Positions 30,904 to 46,897 of a DNA stretch of 64,000 nucleotides are shown piece after piece. The stretch's first letter is position 1. Each line of letters begins with the position of its first letter. The notes under the pieces are model-generated. The model was not told where the DNA came from. It did not search any database and worked only from the letters and a program-made list of their open reading frames with translations. Made by a program: the position numbers and the translations under genes. Origin of the DNA: Streptomyces kaniharaensis (GTDB taxonomy: Bacteria > Actinomycetota > Actinomycetes > Streptomycetales > Streptomycetaceae); the NCBI RefSeq assembly GCF_009569385.1, contig NZ_WBOF01000001.1, forward strand, positions 2,304,001 to 2,368,000, in the 5' to 3' direction.

Positions 30904-31968
30904 GTGCAGGGAGCAGTCAGCGTCTCACCCGCCCAGATCCCCGAGCTGCTGCTCGGACTGGCCACCGTCCGCCCGGTGTTCCTCTGGGGCGCTCCCGGTA
31001 TCGGCAAGTCGTCCCTGGTCCGGGAGTTCGCCGAGTCGCTCGGTCTGGAGTGCGTGAGCCTGGTCGGCACCCAGCTCGCCCCGGAGGACCTGATCGGCGT
31101 CCCGCAGCTCACCCCGGACGGCCGCTCCCGGTTCTGCCCGCCCGAGCAGATCGCCCGCGACGAGCCGTACTGCCTGTTCCTGGACGAGCTCAACGCGGCC
31201 GGCCCGGACGTCCAGAAGGCCTTCTACTCGCTCATCCTCGACCGCCGGATCGGCTCGTACGAGCTGCCGCCCGGCTCGATCGTGATCGGCGCCGGGAACC
31301 GCGCCACCGACGGCGCGCTCGCCCGACCGATGGCGTCCGCGCTGGTCAACCGCATGGTCCACGTCCATCTGCGGGCCAGCGCCGAGGACTGGCTGCGCTG
31401 GGCGGCCGGCGCCGGCATCCACCCCTGGGTCGTCGACTACCTCACCGACCGGCCCGACCACCTGTGGTCCGCTCCGCCCAAGTCCGAGGAGCCGTTCTCC
31501 ACGCCGCGCGCCTGGCACATGCTCTCCGACGCGCTGCACTCCTTCGGGCCCACCCTCGACGAAGGCACCCTCAAGGTCCTCGCGTACGGCCTGCTCACCC
31601 CGCAGCACGCGGTGGCCTTCTGCGGCTACGCGAAGATCGTCCGCAACTCCTACGGCGTGGAGGCGATCCTCAAGGGCGACGCCCGCTGGCCGCACCGGGT
31701 GGAGGACCGCGACCTGCTCTACTACCTCGCCGACTCCTTCCGCGGCCGGCTGGTCAAGGACCTGCCCGCCAGCAAGGAGCACGCCTCCGGGGCGCAGCGG
31801 CAGACCGCCTTCCGGGCCAAGTCGCTGCTGGTGCAGCTCGCCGAGATCTCGGTCGAGGTCGCCCAGACGGTGATCGCCGACGGATCGGACGGAAACCCGG
31901 TGCTGCCGTCCTGGTTCCTGATCGAGGCCGCCCGGGACATGCCCCGGCTGGTCGAGGCCCGCCGGTGA
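30904..31968 (+). CDS. MoxR-like AAA+ ATPase
   Basis: The 354-residue protein starts at GTG 30904 behind GAAGGAG. Walker A is GAPGIGKS (residues 29-36) and Walker B is LFLDELNAA (from residue 91), followed by an ALARPMASALVNRM segment like the sensor region of MoxR/dynein-type AAA proteins. Such ATPases remodel or activate VWA-domain partners. Its stop overlaps the next gene, a metallopeptidase/VWA protein, by four bases (GTGA), so the two are almost certainly a functional pair. Substrate is unknown. Confidence 0.9.
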   Translation: MQGAVSVSPAQIPELLLGLATVRPVFLWGAPGIGKSSLVREFAESLGLECVSLVGTQLAPEDLIGVPQLTPDGRSRFCPPEQIARDEPYCLFLDELNAAGPDVQKAFYSLILDRRIGSYELPPGSIVIGAGNRATDGALARPMASALVNRMVHVHLRASAEDWLRWAAGAGIHPWVVDYLTDRPDHLWSAPPKSEEPFSTPRAWHMLSDALHSFGPTLDEGTLKVLAYGLLTPQHAVAFCGYAKIVRNSYGVEAILKGDARWPHRVEDRDLLYYLADSFRGRLVKDLPASKEHASGAQRQTAFRAKSLLVQLAEISVEVAQTVIADGSDGNPVLPSWFLIEAARDMPRLVEARR

Positions 31969-33761
31969 GGCCGTCCGCGCAGAAGAAGCCCGACCCGGGC
32001 GCGGAGATCTTCGCCGAGGGCGTCCAGCTGCTGCGCCGCAATCCGGCCCTCGCCGCCCTGCCGGCCGGCTTCTGCCGCAGCGACGACTGCGGGCACGCGC
32101 CCGCCGGAGGCTGGGCGGTGGTCGACTCCGGCGGCACCGTCCACGTCAACCCGCGCCGCCGCGCCGAGCCCGAGGAGTGGGCCTGGGTGCTGGCGCACTG
32201 CCTGCTGCACCTCGGCTTCGGCCACGTTCCAGCCGCCCGGGGCAGCCGCGTCCAGCCCGACGCGTACCAGACGGCCGCCCGCTGCGCGGTGGTCAACCGC
32301 TTCCTCGCCACCTTCCCGGTCGGCCGCGCCCCGGTCGCCCTCCCGCAGGAGTACCCCGGCGGGGACGAGGAGGAGCTGGCCGAGCGCTGGCGCCGCGACG
32401 GCCTGCCGCCGGCCGGCACCGCCGCGGCGGTCGGCACCGCGGGCGCCGCCGCCGACCAGCTGCTGGTCGAATGGACCAGCAGCGGCCGTCCCCCACAGGA
32501 CTGGTCGGCCGCCTTCGCCGCCGCGCTCACCCGCACCATGTCCGCCGCGATGGACCGGGCCGGCGGCCGGATCGACGAGCAGACCGGTGAGCGCCTGCCC
32601 GAGCGCCCGTGGACCAGGGCACTCGGTTGGTTCGTCTCCTCCTTCCCGCTGCTCGGCGGCATCGCGGCCGGCCTCACCGTGGTCGCCGACGCCGAACTCG
32701 CCCGCGCCCACGGCATCGACGTCGCCGCCGTCAACGCCGACGCCGGGGAGATCTACGTCAACCCGCTGCGCCACCACACCGACGAGGAGTGGCGGTTCAT
32801 CCTCGGCCACGAGATGCTGCACGCCGCCCTGCGGCACGGCGAGCGCCGCGGCGGACGCGACCCGTTCCTGTTCAACGTCGCCGCCGACTACGTCATCAAC
32901 GCCTGGCTGCTGGAGATGGGCGTCGGCGACATGCCCCAGGGACTGCTGCACGACCCGCAGTTGAAGGGCCTGTCCGCCGAGGAGGTGTACGACCGGATCG
33001 TCCGCGACCAGCGCCGCATCCGCCGGCTCGCCACCCTGGCCGGCAAGAACCGCCCGGACATCCTCGGCGAGCCCCTCGACCGCGGCCCGCGCGACTACGT
33101 GGACCTCGACGACCTCTACCGGCGCGGCCTCCAGCAGGGCTTCGAGCTGCACCGGCGCGGACGCGGCCTGATCCCGGCCGGGCTGGTCGAGGAGATCCGC
33201 GCCCTCGCCCACCCGCCGCTGCCCTGGGACGCCCGACTGGCCCGCTGGTTCGACGAGTTCGTGCCGAGCCCGGAACCGGTCCGCAGCTACTCCCGACCCG
33301 CCCGCCGGCAGTCCGCCACCCCGGACATCCCCCGGGCCGGGCGCTACCACCCGGAGCAGGACGTCCCGCGCTGCACCTTCGGGGTCGTGCTGGACACCTC
33401 CGGCTCGATGAGCCCGGTCCTGCTCGGCAAGGCGCTCGGCGCGATCGCCTCGTACGCCACCGCGCGGGACGTCCCGGCCGCCCGGGTGGTGCACTGCGAC
33501 GCCGCCCCGCACGACGCCGGGTACGTCGCGGTCACCGAGATCGCCGGCCGGGTCCGGATCCGCGGGCGCGGCGGCACCGTCCTCCAGCCGGGCATCGACC
33601 TGCTGGAGCGAGCCGAGGACTTCCCGCCCGGGGCGCCCGTGCTGGTCATCACCGACGGCGAGTGCGACGTGCTGCGGGTGCGCCGCGAGCACGCCTACCT
33701 CGTCCCGAAGGGTGCCGGGCTGCCGTTCACCCCGCGCGGACCGGTGTTCCGGATGAGCTGA
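31965..33761 (+). CDS. Metallopeptidase-like (DUF2201) and VWA-domain protein with duplicated N-terminal domain
   Basis: The 598-residue protein starts at GTG 31965. The middle has VNPLRHHTDEEWRFILGHEM with the zinc motif HEMLH at residues 282-286, as in predicted DUF2201 metallopeptidases. The C-terminus is a VWA-like domain with the metal site DTSGSM at 477-482 and VLVITDGECD. Residues ~60-110 repeat the metallopeptidase block (VNPRRRAEPEEWAWVLAHCL) but read HCLLH at 78-82, so the catalytic Glu is replaced by Cys. The first copy is probably structural. It is coupled to the MoxR-like gene. Biological role unknown. Confidence 0.88.
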   Translation: MRPSAQKKPDPGAEIFAEGVQLLRRNPALAALPAGFCRSDDCGHAPAGGWAVVDSGGTVHVNPRRRAEPEEWAWVLAHCLLHLGFGHVPAARGSRVQPDAYQTAARCAVVNRFLATFPVGRAPVALPQEYPGGDEEELAERWRRDGLPPAGTAAAVGTAGAAADQLLVEWTSSGRPPQDWSAAFAAALTRTMSAAMDRAGGRIDEQTGERLPERPWTRALGWFVSSFPLLGGIAAGLTVVADAELARAHGIDVAAVNADAGEIYVNPLRHHTDEEWRFILGHEMLHAALRHGERRGGRDPFLFNVAADYVINAWLLEMGVGDMPQGLLHDPQLKGLSAEEVYDRIVRDQRRIRRLATLAGKNRPDILGEPLDRGPRDYVDLDDLYRRGLQQGFELHRRGRGLIPAGLVEEIRALAHPPLPWDARLARWFDEFVPSPEPVRSYSRPARRQSATPDIPRAGRYHPEQDVPRCTFGVVLDTSGSMSPVLLGKALGAIASYATARDVPAARVVHCDAAPHDAGYVAVTEIAGRVRIRGRGGTVLQPGIDLLERAEDFPPGAPVLVITDGECDVLRVRREHAYLVPKGAGLPFTPRGPVFRMS

Positions 33762-33767
33762 GGCACG

Positions 33768-34379
33768 TCACGCGAGCGCCGGGCGGAGTGCCACGGCCGG
33801 CCGGGCGAGCGGGGCCAGCGCCACCAGGTAGCACCCGGCGGCCAGCGGGATCAGCGCCAGATCGGCCGCCGAGGCGACGGTCCCGACCACCATCAGCACC
33901 GGGCTCCACCAGCGCAGCGTCCGCGCCGCACCGACCGAGGCGGCGACCAGCAGCGCCAGCAGGCCGACGTAGAACAGCAGCGGGCCGACCTTGTAGACCG
34001 CCGCGAGCACACCCGGGACGGCCTGGACGCGCTCGAACATCCGCGACTGCTCGTCCTTGGTCGCGGCCGCCAAGCCCACGTACAGGTCGATCCCGATCTG
34101 CACCAACGAGGCCGCCAGGCCCGCGAAAGCCGTCCCCAGCGCGGCGCCCGCCGCCAGCCGCCCGGCGGCCGTGCCGCGCGGGGCGATCAGCCGGCGCAGG
34201 GCGAGGAACACCGGGGCGAACAGCAGCAGCCCGGCGAACATCGCGGCATGGCCGGCCGTCCAGCCGGGGCCCGGCTCGCGGGAGCCCGGCACCAGCCGGA
34301 TGCCGCCGTACAGCGCCATCAGCGCGGGGGCGCCGACGACGGCGTACGAGGTGAGGCGGGCGTTCCGAGTGGCGTTCAT
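33768..34379 (-). CDS. Hypothetical membrane protein
   Basis: The 203-residue protein starts at ATG 34379 with AGGAGA well placed. It has about six hydrophobic segments and little polar sequence. I do not recognise a family. It ends six bases from the convergent metallopeptidase/VWA gene. It follows the response regulator gene on the same strand after 120 bases, which might link it to that system. Confidence 0.75.
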   Translation of the reverse strand: MNATRNARLTSYAVVGAPALMALYGGIRLVPGSREPGPGWTAGHAAMFAGLLLFAPVFLALRRLIAPRGTAAGRLAAGAALGTAFAGLAASLVQIGIDLYVGLAAATKDEQSRMFERVQAVPGVLAAVYKVGPLLFYVGLLALLVAASVGAARTLRWWSPVLMVVGTVASAADLALIPLAAGCYLVALAPLARPAVALRPALA

Positions 34380-34499
34380 CTGCGGTCTCCTGCGGTGTCC
34401 GTGATCCGTTCCGACACCACGGATCCTGTCCGCCGGGGCCCTCGTCACGGATCGCCCGCACCGGCGAACTCCCCGCCTCCCCCGTACGACGGACCCCGC

Positions 34500-35177
34500 T
34501 CAGACCTCCCCCGCCACCACCGCTCCGGCCTCGTACGCGAACACCACCGCGTGCACCCGGTCGCGCAGCCCGAGCTTGCTCAGCACATTGCTGACGTGCG
34601 TCTTCACGGTGTGCTCGCTGACCACCAGCTCCGCCGCGATCTCCGCGTTCGACAGCCCGCGCGCCAGCAGCCGCAGCGTCTCCTGCTCGCGCACCGTCAG
34701 CTGCTCCAGCAGCCTGGACGGCGGACGCACCGCCCGCTCCGGCGCACCCGGCCGGCGCGCGGCGAACTCGCCGATCAGACGCTTCGTCACCGACGGCGCG
34801 AGCAGCGCCTCCCCCGAGGCGACCATCCGCACCCCGTGCGTTAGGTCGTCCCGCCGGACGTCCTTCAGCAGGAAGCCGCTCGCGCCCGCGTACAGCGCGT
34901 CGAAGACGTAGTCGTCGATGTCGAAGGTGGTCAGCATGATCACCTTCGTGGCCGGGAACTCGGCACACACCCGGCGAGCCGCCTCCAGACCGTCCATCAC
35001 CGGCATCCGGACGTCCAGCAGCAGCACGTCGGGGCCATGAACGCGCACCGCCTCGACCGCCTCGGCGCCGTCGCACGCCTCGGCCACCACCTCGATGTCC
35101 GGCTGCGCGTCCAGGATCATCCCGAACCCGGCCCGCACCAGCTCCTGGTCGTCCGCGACGACCACTCGAATCGTCAT
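34500..35177 (-). CDS. NarL/FixJ-family response regulator (LuxR-type HTH)
   Basis: The 225-residue protein starts at ATG 35177. The receiver domain has the acidic pair ADDQ, the phosphoacceptor in VLLLDVRMPVMDG and the conserved Lys in GFLLKDV. The C-terminal LuxR helix-turn-helix is LTVREQETLRLLARGLSN followed by VSEHTVKTHVSNVLSKLGL. It regulates transcription when phosphorylated. Its ATG overlaps the stop of the sensor kinase gene by four bases (ATGA), so the pair is coupled. Confidence 0.95.
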   Translation of the reverse strand: MTIRVVVADDQELVRAGFGMILDAQPDIEVVAEACDGAEAVEAVRVHGPDVLLLDVRMPVMDGLEAARRVCAEFPATKVIMLTTFDIDDYVFDALYAGASGFLLKDVRRDDLTHGVRMVASGEALLAPSVTKRLIGEFAARRPGAPERAVRPPSRLLEQLTVREQETLRLLARGLSNAEIAAELVVSEHTVKTHVSNVLSKLGLRDRVHAVVFAYEAGAVVAGEV

Positions 35178-36361
35178 CCGCCCACCCTCTCCACCACGCC
35201 CGCCGCCCCCAACGGCAGCCGGGCACTCACCAGAAAGCCCTCGCCCGCAGGCCCGGGCCCGGCCTCGGCCCGCCCGCCGCAGGCGGCGGCCCGCTCCCGG
35301 ATGCCGACCAGCCCACGCCCGCCGGACCAGCCGCTCACCGTACGGTCGGCGGCCAGCGGCACCCCGCGCCCGTTGTCGGAGACCACGACCTCCAGTACCT
35401 CCCCGGCCCGCCGCACCCGGATCGCGACCCGGTCGGCACCGGAGTGCTTGACGGTGTTGGTCAGCGCCTCCTGCACGATCCGGTACGCCGCCGCCTCCAC
35501 GTCGGCGGGCACCGCGCCCAGCCCGTCGGCGAGTTCGAGCTCCACCCGCAGGCCGGCCCGGCGCACCCGCTCGGCCACGTCGGCGAGTTCGGCCAGCCCG
35601 GGCTGCGGCGCCAGTTCCCGGCCCGCCTCGGGATCCTTCAACACCCCGAGGACGCGACGCAGTTGGACCATCGCGTCGCGGCCCGCGTCGGCGATCGTGT
35701 CGAACGCGCGGACCGCCCGGTCCGGGTTGCTGCGCACCACCAGCGGCCCGGCCTCGGCCTGAATGACCATCAACGACACGGCGTGCGCCAGGATGTCGTG
35801 CATCTCCCGCGCGATCCGGGCCCGCTCCTCGGCGACCGCCCTCGCCGCCTCGCTGGCCGTCCGCTCGCCGGCCTCCCGCGCCCGCTCCGCCTGCACCAGG
35901 GCCAACTGCCGTTGAGTGCGCACCAGCGAGCCGCAGACGAAGCCGCCGACCGAGGTGAGCACACTGAACAGCGCGCCGTTCGGCGAGTGGGTGCCGATCA
36001 CATTGGCGACCACCACCACTGCCAGCACCGCCCAGCGCTGCCGGTCGGAGAAGCGCTCCGCCACCGTGTACATCCCGATCACGGCGTACAGCGGCACCTG
36101 CGGGTTCGCCGAGTGCGCAACCACCGACAGCACCAGCGAGGGCAGGCTGCCCACGATCAGGAGGAGCAGCGAGGCCCGGCGCCGCCAGGGCAGGAACAGC
36201 GCGGTGGACACCGCCAGCAGGTAGACCCACCAGGGCCAGTCCGTGTCGTCGTTGTAGACCGCCCAGACCGACACCGCCGCCGAACAGACCGCCAGAAAGG
36301 TGTCCAGCACGTACGGGCTCAGCCCCGCCGTCCGGCTCCGCCAGCGCGCCGCACGTTCCAC
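35174..36361 (-). CDS. Two-component sensor histidine kinase (HisKA_3 type)
   Basis: The 395-residue protein starts at GTG 36361 after GGGAGGGG. It has about five hydrophobic N-terminal segments with short loops, so it probably senses within or near the membrane. The phosphoacceptor block is EMHDILAHAVSLM and the ATPase domain shows EALTNTVKHSGADRV and VSDNGRGVP. This is the NarX/DesK-like class that pairs with NarL-type regulators. Its partner follows immediately. A DUF4097 lipoprotein gene lies 82 bases upstream on the same strand and may share the signal. Confidence 0.95.
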   Translation of the reverse strand: MERAARWRSRTAGLSPYVLDTFLAVCSAAVSVWAVYNDDTDWPWWVYLLAVSTALFLPWRRRASLLLLIVGSLPSLVLSVVAHSANPQVPLYAVIGMYTVAERFSDRQRWAVLAVVVVANVIGTHSPNGALFSVLTSVGGFVCGSLVRTQRQLALVQAERAREAGERTASEAARAVAEERARIAREMHDILAHAVSLMVIQAEAGPLVVRSNPDRAVRAFDTIADAGRDAMVQLRRVLGVLKDPEAGRELAPQPGLAELADVAERVRRAGLRVELELADGLGAVPADVEAAAYRIVQEALTNTVKHSGADRVAIRVRRAGEVLEVVVSDNGRGVPLAADRTVSGWSGGRGLVGIRERAAACGGRAEAGPGPAGEGFLVSARLPLGAAGVVERVGG

Positions 36362-36443
36362 CGTCGCCCCTCCCCCGTAGCCGGGGGCGCCGCCCCCGCG
36401 GAGAAGATCATGCCCTACCGGCAGAACGTCCGGGACGGCCCGG

Positions 36444-37118
36444 TCACGCACCGGTGACCGTCACACCGCCGGTCTCGGCCCGCGCGGTGATGGTGCGGGC
36501 CGCACCCGCCTGCGACGGGATGCCGACCTCCACGCCGCCGACCTCCGCGTGCGCGTCCACCGCGTACGCCTCCCCGGTCGGCACCTTCAGCCGCACCCCG
36601 CCGGTCGAGGCGTTCGCCTCCACCTTGGTCGGGGCCGCCGCGAAGTCGGCGTGCACGCCGCCGTTGCGGGCGCTCAGCTTCACCTGCTGCGAGGTCAGCC
36701 CGCTCGCCTCGACGCCACCGGTCTCGACCGCCGCGTCCACGTCGGCGGCCAGCCCGACCAGCCGCACCCCTCCGGTCTCCTCCTTCACCCGCACCTTGGT
36801 CCCGGCCGGCACCTGCACGTCGTACCCGACCCCGCAGGATCCGCAGTCGTACGTCAGCTTCAGCACGCCGTCCTTCACCTCGTGCGTGGTGCGCGGCGCG
36901 TCCCCCTTGTAGTTCTGCCGCTCGGTCACCTGCACCGCGCTCCCGCCGCCCGTGACGACGATCCCGCCCGTGTGCCCCTCGATCACCAGTTCCCGGACGG
37001 TGTCCGTCACCCCGTAGCTGACTGTCCGGTGCTCGTCCTCCCCGCCCCCGGGAAGGCAGGCCGACATCCCGAACAACACAGCCCCCGTGATCGCCATCGC
37101 GCCCAGCACCCGCTTCAT
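36444..37118 (-). CDS. DUF4097 lipoprotein
   Basis: The 224-residue protein has a signal peptide with lipobox FGMSACLPG, so the mature form is lipid-anchored. The body contains repeated TGGV/NGGV/VGGV turns about every 20 residues (EETGGVRLVG, VETGGVEASG, ARNGGVHADF, ASTGGVRLKV), the right-handed beta-helix pattern of DUF4097 proteins. These are often found with envelope-stress regulators. It lies upstream of the sensor kinase and may be an accessory. A pair of Cys in CGSCG could form a disulphide. Confidence 0.85.
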   Translation of the reverse strand: MKRVLGAMAITGAVLFGMSACLPGGGEDEHRTVSYGVTDTVRELVIEGHTGGIVVTGGGSAVQVTERQNYKGDAPRTTHEVKDGVLKLTYDCGSCGVGYDVQVPAGTKVRVKEETGGVRLVGLAADVDAAVETGGVEASGLTSQQVKLSARNGGVHADFAAAPTKVEANASTGGVRLKVPTGEAYAVDAHAEVGGVEVGIPSQAGAARTITARAETGGVTVTGA

Positions 37119-37213
37119 TTCCGGCCCCCTTCGAAAGCCCCGTCATCCCGACGCCGAGAAGCCTCCCGCACCGGCCCCCTCCCCCACCTCCCTCTCCCGA
37201 CCGGTTCCCGGGA

Positions 37214-37298
37214 CTCCCCCACGCGGGGGAGAACCCCGGGGGAGAGCCCCGGGGAAACGCCGCAGGGCGGCCACCCCAAGAGGGGTGACCGCCCTGCG
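37214..37298 (-). terminator. Terminator cluster after rpoC
   Basis: The main hairpin (37261-37277 with 37282-37298) is 17 bp with one wobble pair and an AAGA loop, about 30 bases past the rpoC stop. Two smaller perfect dyads follow on the minus strand: CCCCGGGG pairs at 37234-37254 and CTCCCCC/GGGGGAG at 37214-37231. Together they probably form a strong end for rpoBC. Confidence 0.82.
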
Positions 37299-37329
37299 AT
37301 CCGTGCCCGTCGCCGGGCAACGGGGTGAC

Positions 37330-41223
<3,894 letters not shown>

Positions 41224-41286
41224 TGGTCGTCAAGCCCTCTTTCGTAAGTCGAGAGTCGTTCATGTGGTCTGAGGGGGGCCTGGGGG

Positions 41287-41317
41287 CGGGCCGGCCCGGG
41301 ATCAAGGGGCCGGCCCG
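41287..41317 (-). repeat. Hairpin in the rpoB-rpoC spacer
   Basis: A perfect 11-bp inverted repeat (41287-41297 with 41307-41317, CGGGCCGGCCC and its complement) with a nine-base loop, directly after the rpoB stop. It has no U-tract, so it could be an RNA-processing or partial termination site rather than a full terminator. Confidence 0.55.
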
Positions 41318-41324
41318 ACCTCCG

Positions 41325-44801
<3,477 letters not shown>

Positions 44802-45006
44802 GAGGGGGGTCCTTCCGAGGGCTCGGAGCTCACTACGCGCGTACCAGCCGGGCCTGCTTGGGCTTGGTCCCGCCTCCGTGACCACCTCTGCCGGGACCGA
44901 AACCCCAGGTCAGAGCCGCTTTGCGGAGGCGATGCCAGACCCCTTCAGGGCAACGCAAACTCCGGGCGACGAGTCACGGAGAAGCTAACAGGCAGCGCAA
45001 AGGGAC

Positions 45007-45035
45007 AGTGTAGCCAAAGGGCACACTGCTGTCCA
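45007..45035 (-). promoter_or_regulatory. rpoBC promoter
   Basis: On the minus strand TGGACA (45030-45035) and TACACT (45007-45012) are 17 bases apart, a good principal-sigma promoter about 200 bases before rpoB. It lies downstream of the rplL terminator, so rpoBC has its own unit. Confidence 0.75.
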
Positions 45036-45036
45036 G

Positions 45037-45061
45037 CTCTGATTCGGAAACCGAATCGGAG
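45037..45061 (-). promoter_or_regulatory. 25-bp dyad just upstream of the rpoB -35 box
   Basis: CTC-T-GATTCGG-AAA-CCGAATC-G-GAG is symmetric over 25 bases with one mismatch pair. It directly abuts the -35 box on the upstream side, a position typical of activator or repressor binding sites. It is AT-richer than its surroundings. No regulator can be named. Confidence 0.5.
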
Positions 45062-45440
45062 ACTCCTCCCGGTAGCCGACGGACGCGGACGCCCACCGGT
45101 ACTGCTCTGGGTACTGCACCGGCCCGGGCGCTACCCGGGCCTCACAACTCACGAGGAGTCATTTCCCGCCGGAGCCGCTGGTTATGCATCCAGCCGCAAA
45201 CCAACCGGGCGGACTCGCGCCTTGAGAATCGCGCGCCTCGCCTGGTTCGTCAAGGGCCCGTCTGCGGTGCGGACCTCGACTCCTTCATCGGCCGGAAACC
45301 CCCCGGCGTTACAGAAGCCGTGGCGGAGGCCGCCTGCGATGACGGTGATCACCATACCCGTCCGCGCCGACAGTGCCGAGTGCGCCGTCCGCCACACCGG
45401 TGTGTCCGGGCCGGGTCCGGCCCGTGCCGCCCGGAAACCG
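45062..45440. other. Noncoding spacer between rplL terminator and rpoB promoter
   Basis: About 380 bases with no convincing gene. A 101-codon minus-strand open frame (45182-45487) begins inside the rplL terminator hairpin and looks unlike any family, so I do not call it. Nothing else is recognisable. Confidence 0.6.
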
Positions 45441-45483
45441 AAAAAGGCCGGGCCGACCACCCACAAGGGTGATCGGCCCGGCC
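45441..45483 (-). terminator. Intrinsic terminator after rplL
   Basis: A 17-bp stem (45446-45462 with 45467-45483, one wobble pair) with an ACAA loop is followed on the minus strand by a run of five U (45445-45441). It lies 28 bases past the rplL stop and separates rplJL from rpoBC. Confidence 0.9.
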
Positions 45484-45510
45484 GCACGCCCCCTCAGAGG
45501 GGGCGCAGGA

Positions 45511-45894
45511 TCACTTGACGGTGACCTTGGCGCCGGCGCCCTCGAGGGCAGCCTTGGCCTTCTCGGCAACGTCCTTGGCGACCTTCTCGAGAACCTTGGC
45601 ACCGGCGGTGTCCACCAGGTCCTTGGCCTCCTTCAGGCCGAGGGAGGTCAGGGTGCGGACCTCCTTGATGACCTGGATCTTCTTGTCGCCAGCGGCCTCG
45701 AGGATGACGTCGAACTCGTCCTGCTCCTCAGCGGCCTCGACCGGGGCGCCCTGGGCGGCAACGCCGGCCACGGCAACCGGGGCGGCGGCGGTGACGTCGA
45801 ACTTGTCCTCGAAGGCCTTCACGAACTCGGCGAGCTCGATGAGGGTCATCTCCTCGAACTGCGCGAGCAGCTCGTCCTGGGTCAGCTTCGCCAT
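45511..45894 (-). CDS. rplL: 50S ribosomal protein L7/L12
   Basis: The 127-residue protein has the N-terminal dimer domain ([20 protein letters not shown]), an Ala/Pro-rich hinge, and the C-terminal factor-binding domain ([20 protein letters not shown]). L7/L12 forms the ribosome stalk that recruits elongation factors. It is 88 bases after rplJ in the usual order and ends at a strong terminator. Confidence 0.98.
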   Translation of the reverse strand: MAKLTQDELLAQFEEMTLIELAEFVKAFEDKFDVTAAAPVAVAGVAAQGAPVEAAEEQDEFDVILEAAGDKKIQVIKEVRTLTSLGLKEAKDLVDTAGAKVLEKVAKDVAEKAKAALEGAGAKVTVK

Positions 45895-45982
45895 GATGGC
45901 GTCCTTCCACTAAATCGGCAGGTGGTGCCGGATGTACGGGTTGGCGGGCGTACGGGCCCGCAGCGAGGCGTGAGCCTGCCGA

Positions 45983-46546
45983 TTACTCGGCGGCAGCGTC
46001 CTCGGCGGCGGGAGCCGGAGTACCGGCACCGCCCTGCTCGGCCTTCTCCCGAAGGGCCTCGACCGTGCGGACGAGCTTCGAGGGCAGGGCCTGGAAGACG
46101 GCGGCAGCCTGGGACTGCTTGGCCTTCAGGGCACCCGCCAGCTTGGCGAGCAGCACCTCGCGGGACTCGAGGTCCGCGAGCTTCTTGATCTCGTCGGCGG
46201 ACAGCGCCTTGCCATCAAGGACACCGCCCTTGATGACGAGAGCGGGGTTCTCCTTGGCGAAGTCACGCAGAGCCTTCGCCGACTCCACCGGGTCACCGGT
46301 GACGAAGGCGACAGCCGTCGGACCGTTGAACAGGTCGTCGAGCGACGTGATCCCGGCCTCGTTGGCCGCGATCTTGGTCAGCGTGTTCTTCACCACGGCG
46401 TACTGGGCGTTCTCACCCAGCGAGCGACGCAGGGTCTTGACCTGCTTCACCGTCAGACCGCGGTACTCGGTCAGCACGGCCGCGTTCGAGCCACGGAACA
46501 TGTCCGTGATCTCGGCGACGGCGGCAGCCTTGTCGGGCCTAGCCAT
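45983..46546 (-). CDS. rplJ: 50S ribosomal protein L10
   Basis: The 187-residue protein ([54 protein letters not shown]) is L10, which anchors L7/L12 dimers to the ribosome. The C-terminal tail is Ala/Glu-rich as in other actinobacteria. It starts at ATG 46546 with GGAGG upstream. Its leader likely binds the L10-L12 complex for feedback control. Confidence 0.97.
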   Translation of the reverse strand: MARPDKAAAVAEITDMFRGSNAAVLTEYRGLTVKQVKTLRRSLGENAQYAVVKNTLTKIAANEAGITSLDDLFNGPTAVAFVTGDPVESAKALRDFAKENPALVIKGGVLDGKALSADEIKKLADLESREVLLAKLAGALKAKQSQAAAVFQALPSKLVRTVEALREKAEQGGAGTPAPAAEDAAAE

Positions 46547-46700
46547 AGGCGTACGCCTCCTTCCGTGATGTCGAAGTCGGGCCGACCGCGAAAGTCGACC
46601 ATTCGGCCGCGGACCGACCGGACGGAAGGAAAGCTCCTGCGGAAAAGCAGATGAGCCCCGGTGCGCAGGCGCACGGGGCTCGACACGACCTCAACGGGCT
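46547..46700 (-). ncRNA. Probable L10 leader (autoregulatory mRNA structure)
   Basis: The leader before rplJ can form a strong stem from 46654-46666 and 46669-46680 (AGCCCCG with CGGGGCT, then TGCGC with GCGCA, one bulged G) and has purine-rich unpaired stretches as in L10 leader RNAs. Position directly before rplJ fits. I have not folded the whole structure, so the boundaries are approximate. Confidence 0.55.
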
Positions 46701-46835
46701 GTCACGCGGACGCGAAACCCGGAAGTCGAAGCTCCAGACAAACCTGCGCGGGCTGCCTGCGACGAATCGCAGATCCTTCGGTCCCCGGCTCCCTCGCGAG
46801 TGCACGGTGACAACCAGCGGTCTTTGGCTTCGGCC

Positions 46836-46865
46836 ACAGTAGCCGGACTCCGCCGTCCCGGGCAA
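46836..46865 (-). promoter_or_regulatory. Possible rplJ promoter
   Basis: TTGCCC (46860-46865) and TACTGT (46836-46841) are 18 bases apart on the minus strand, in the 351-base gap between a lipoprotein gene and rplJ. The match is fair. The rest of the gap (46701-46835) is leader with no other feature seen. Confidence 0.5.
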
Positions 46866-46897
46866 ATCGGCCCCGAGCCGACGGAAACCGCCGGGCC

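Noticed and set aside
45182..45487. 101-codon minus-strand frame in the rplL-rpoB spacer
   Set aside because: It begins inside the terminator hairpin, has no ribosome-binding site, and codon use is weaker than in real genes nearby.
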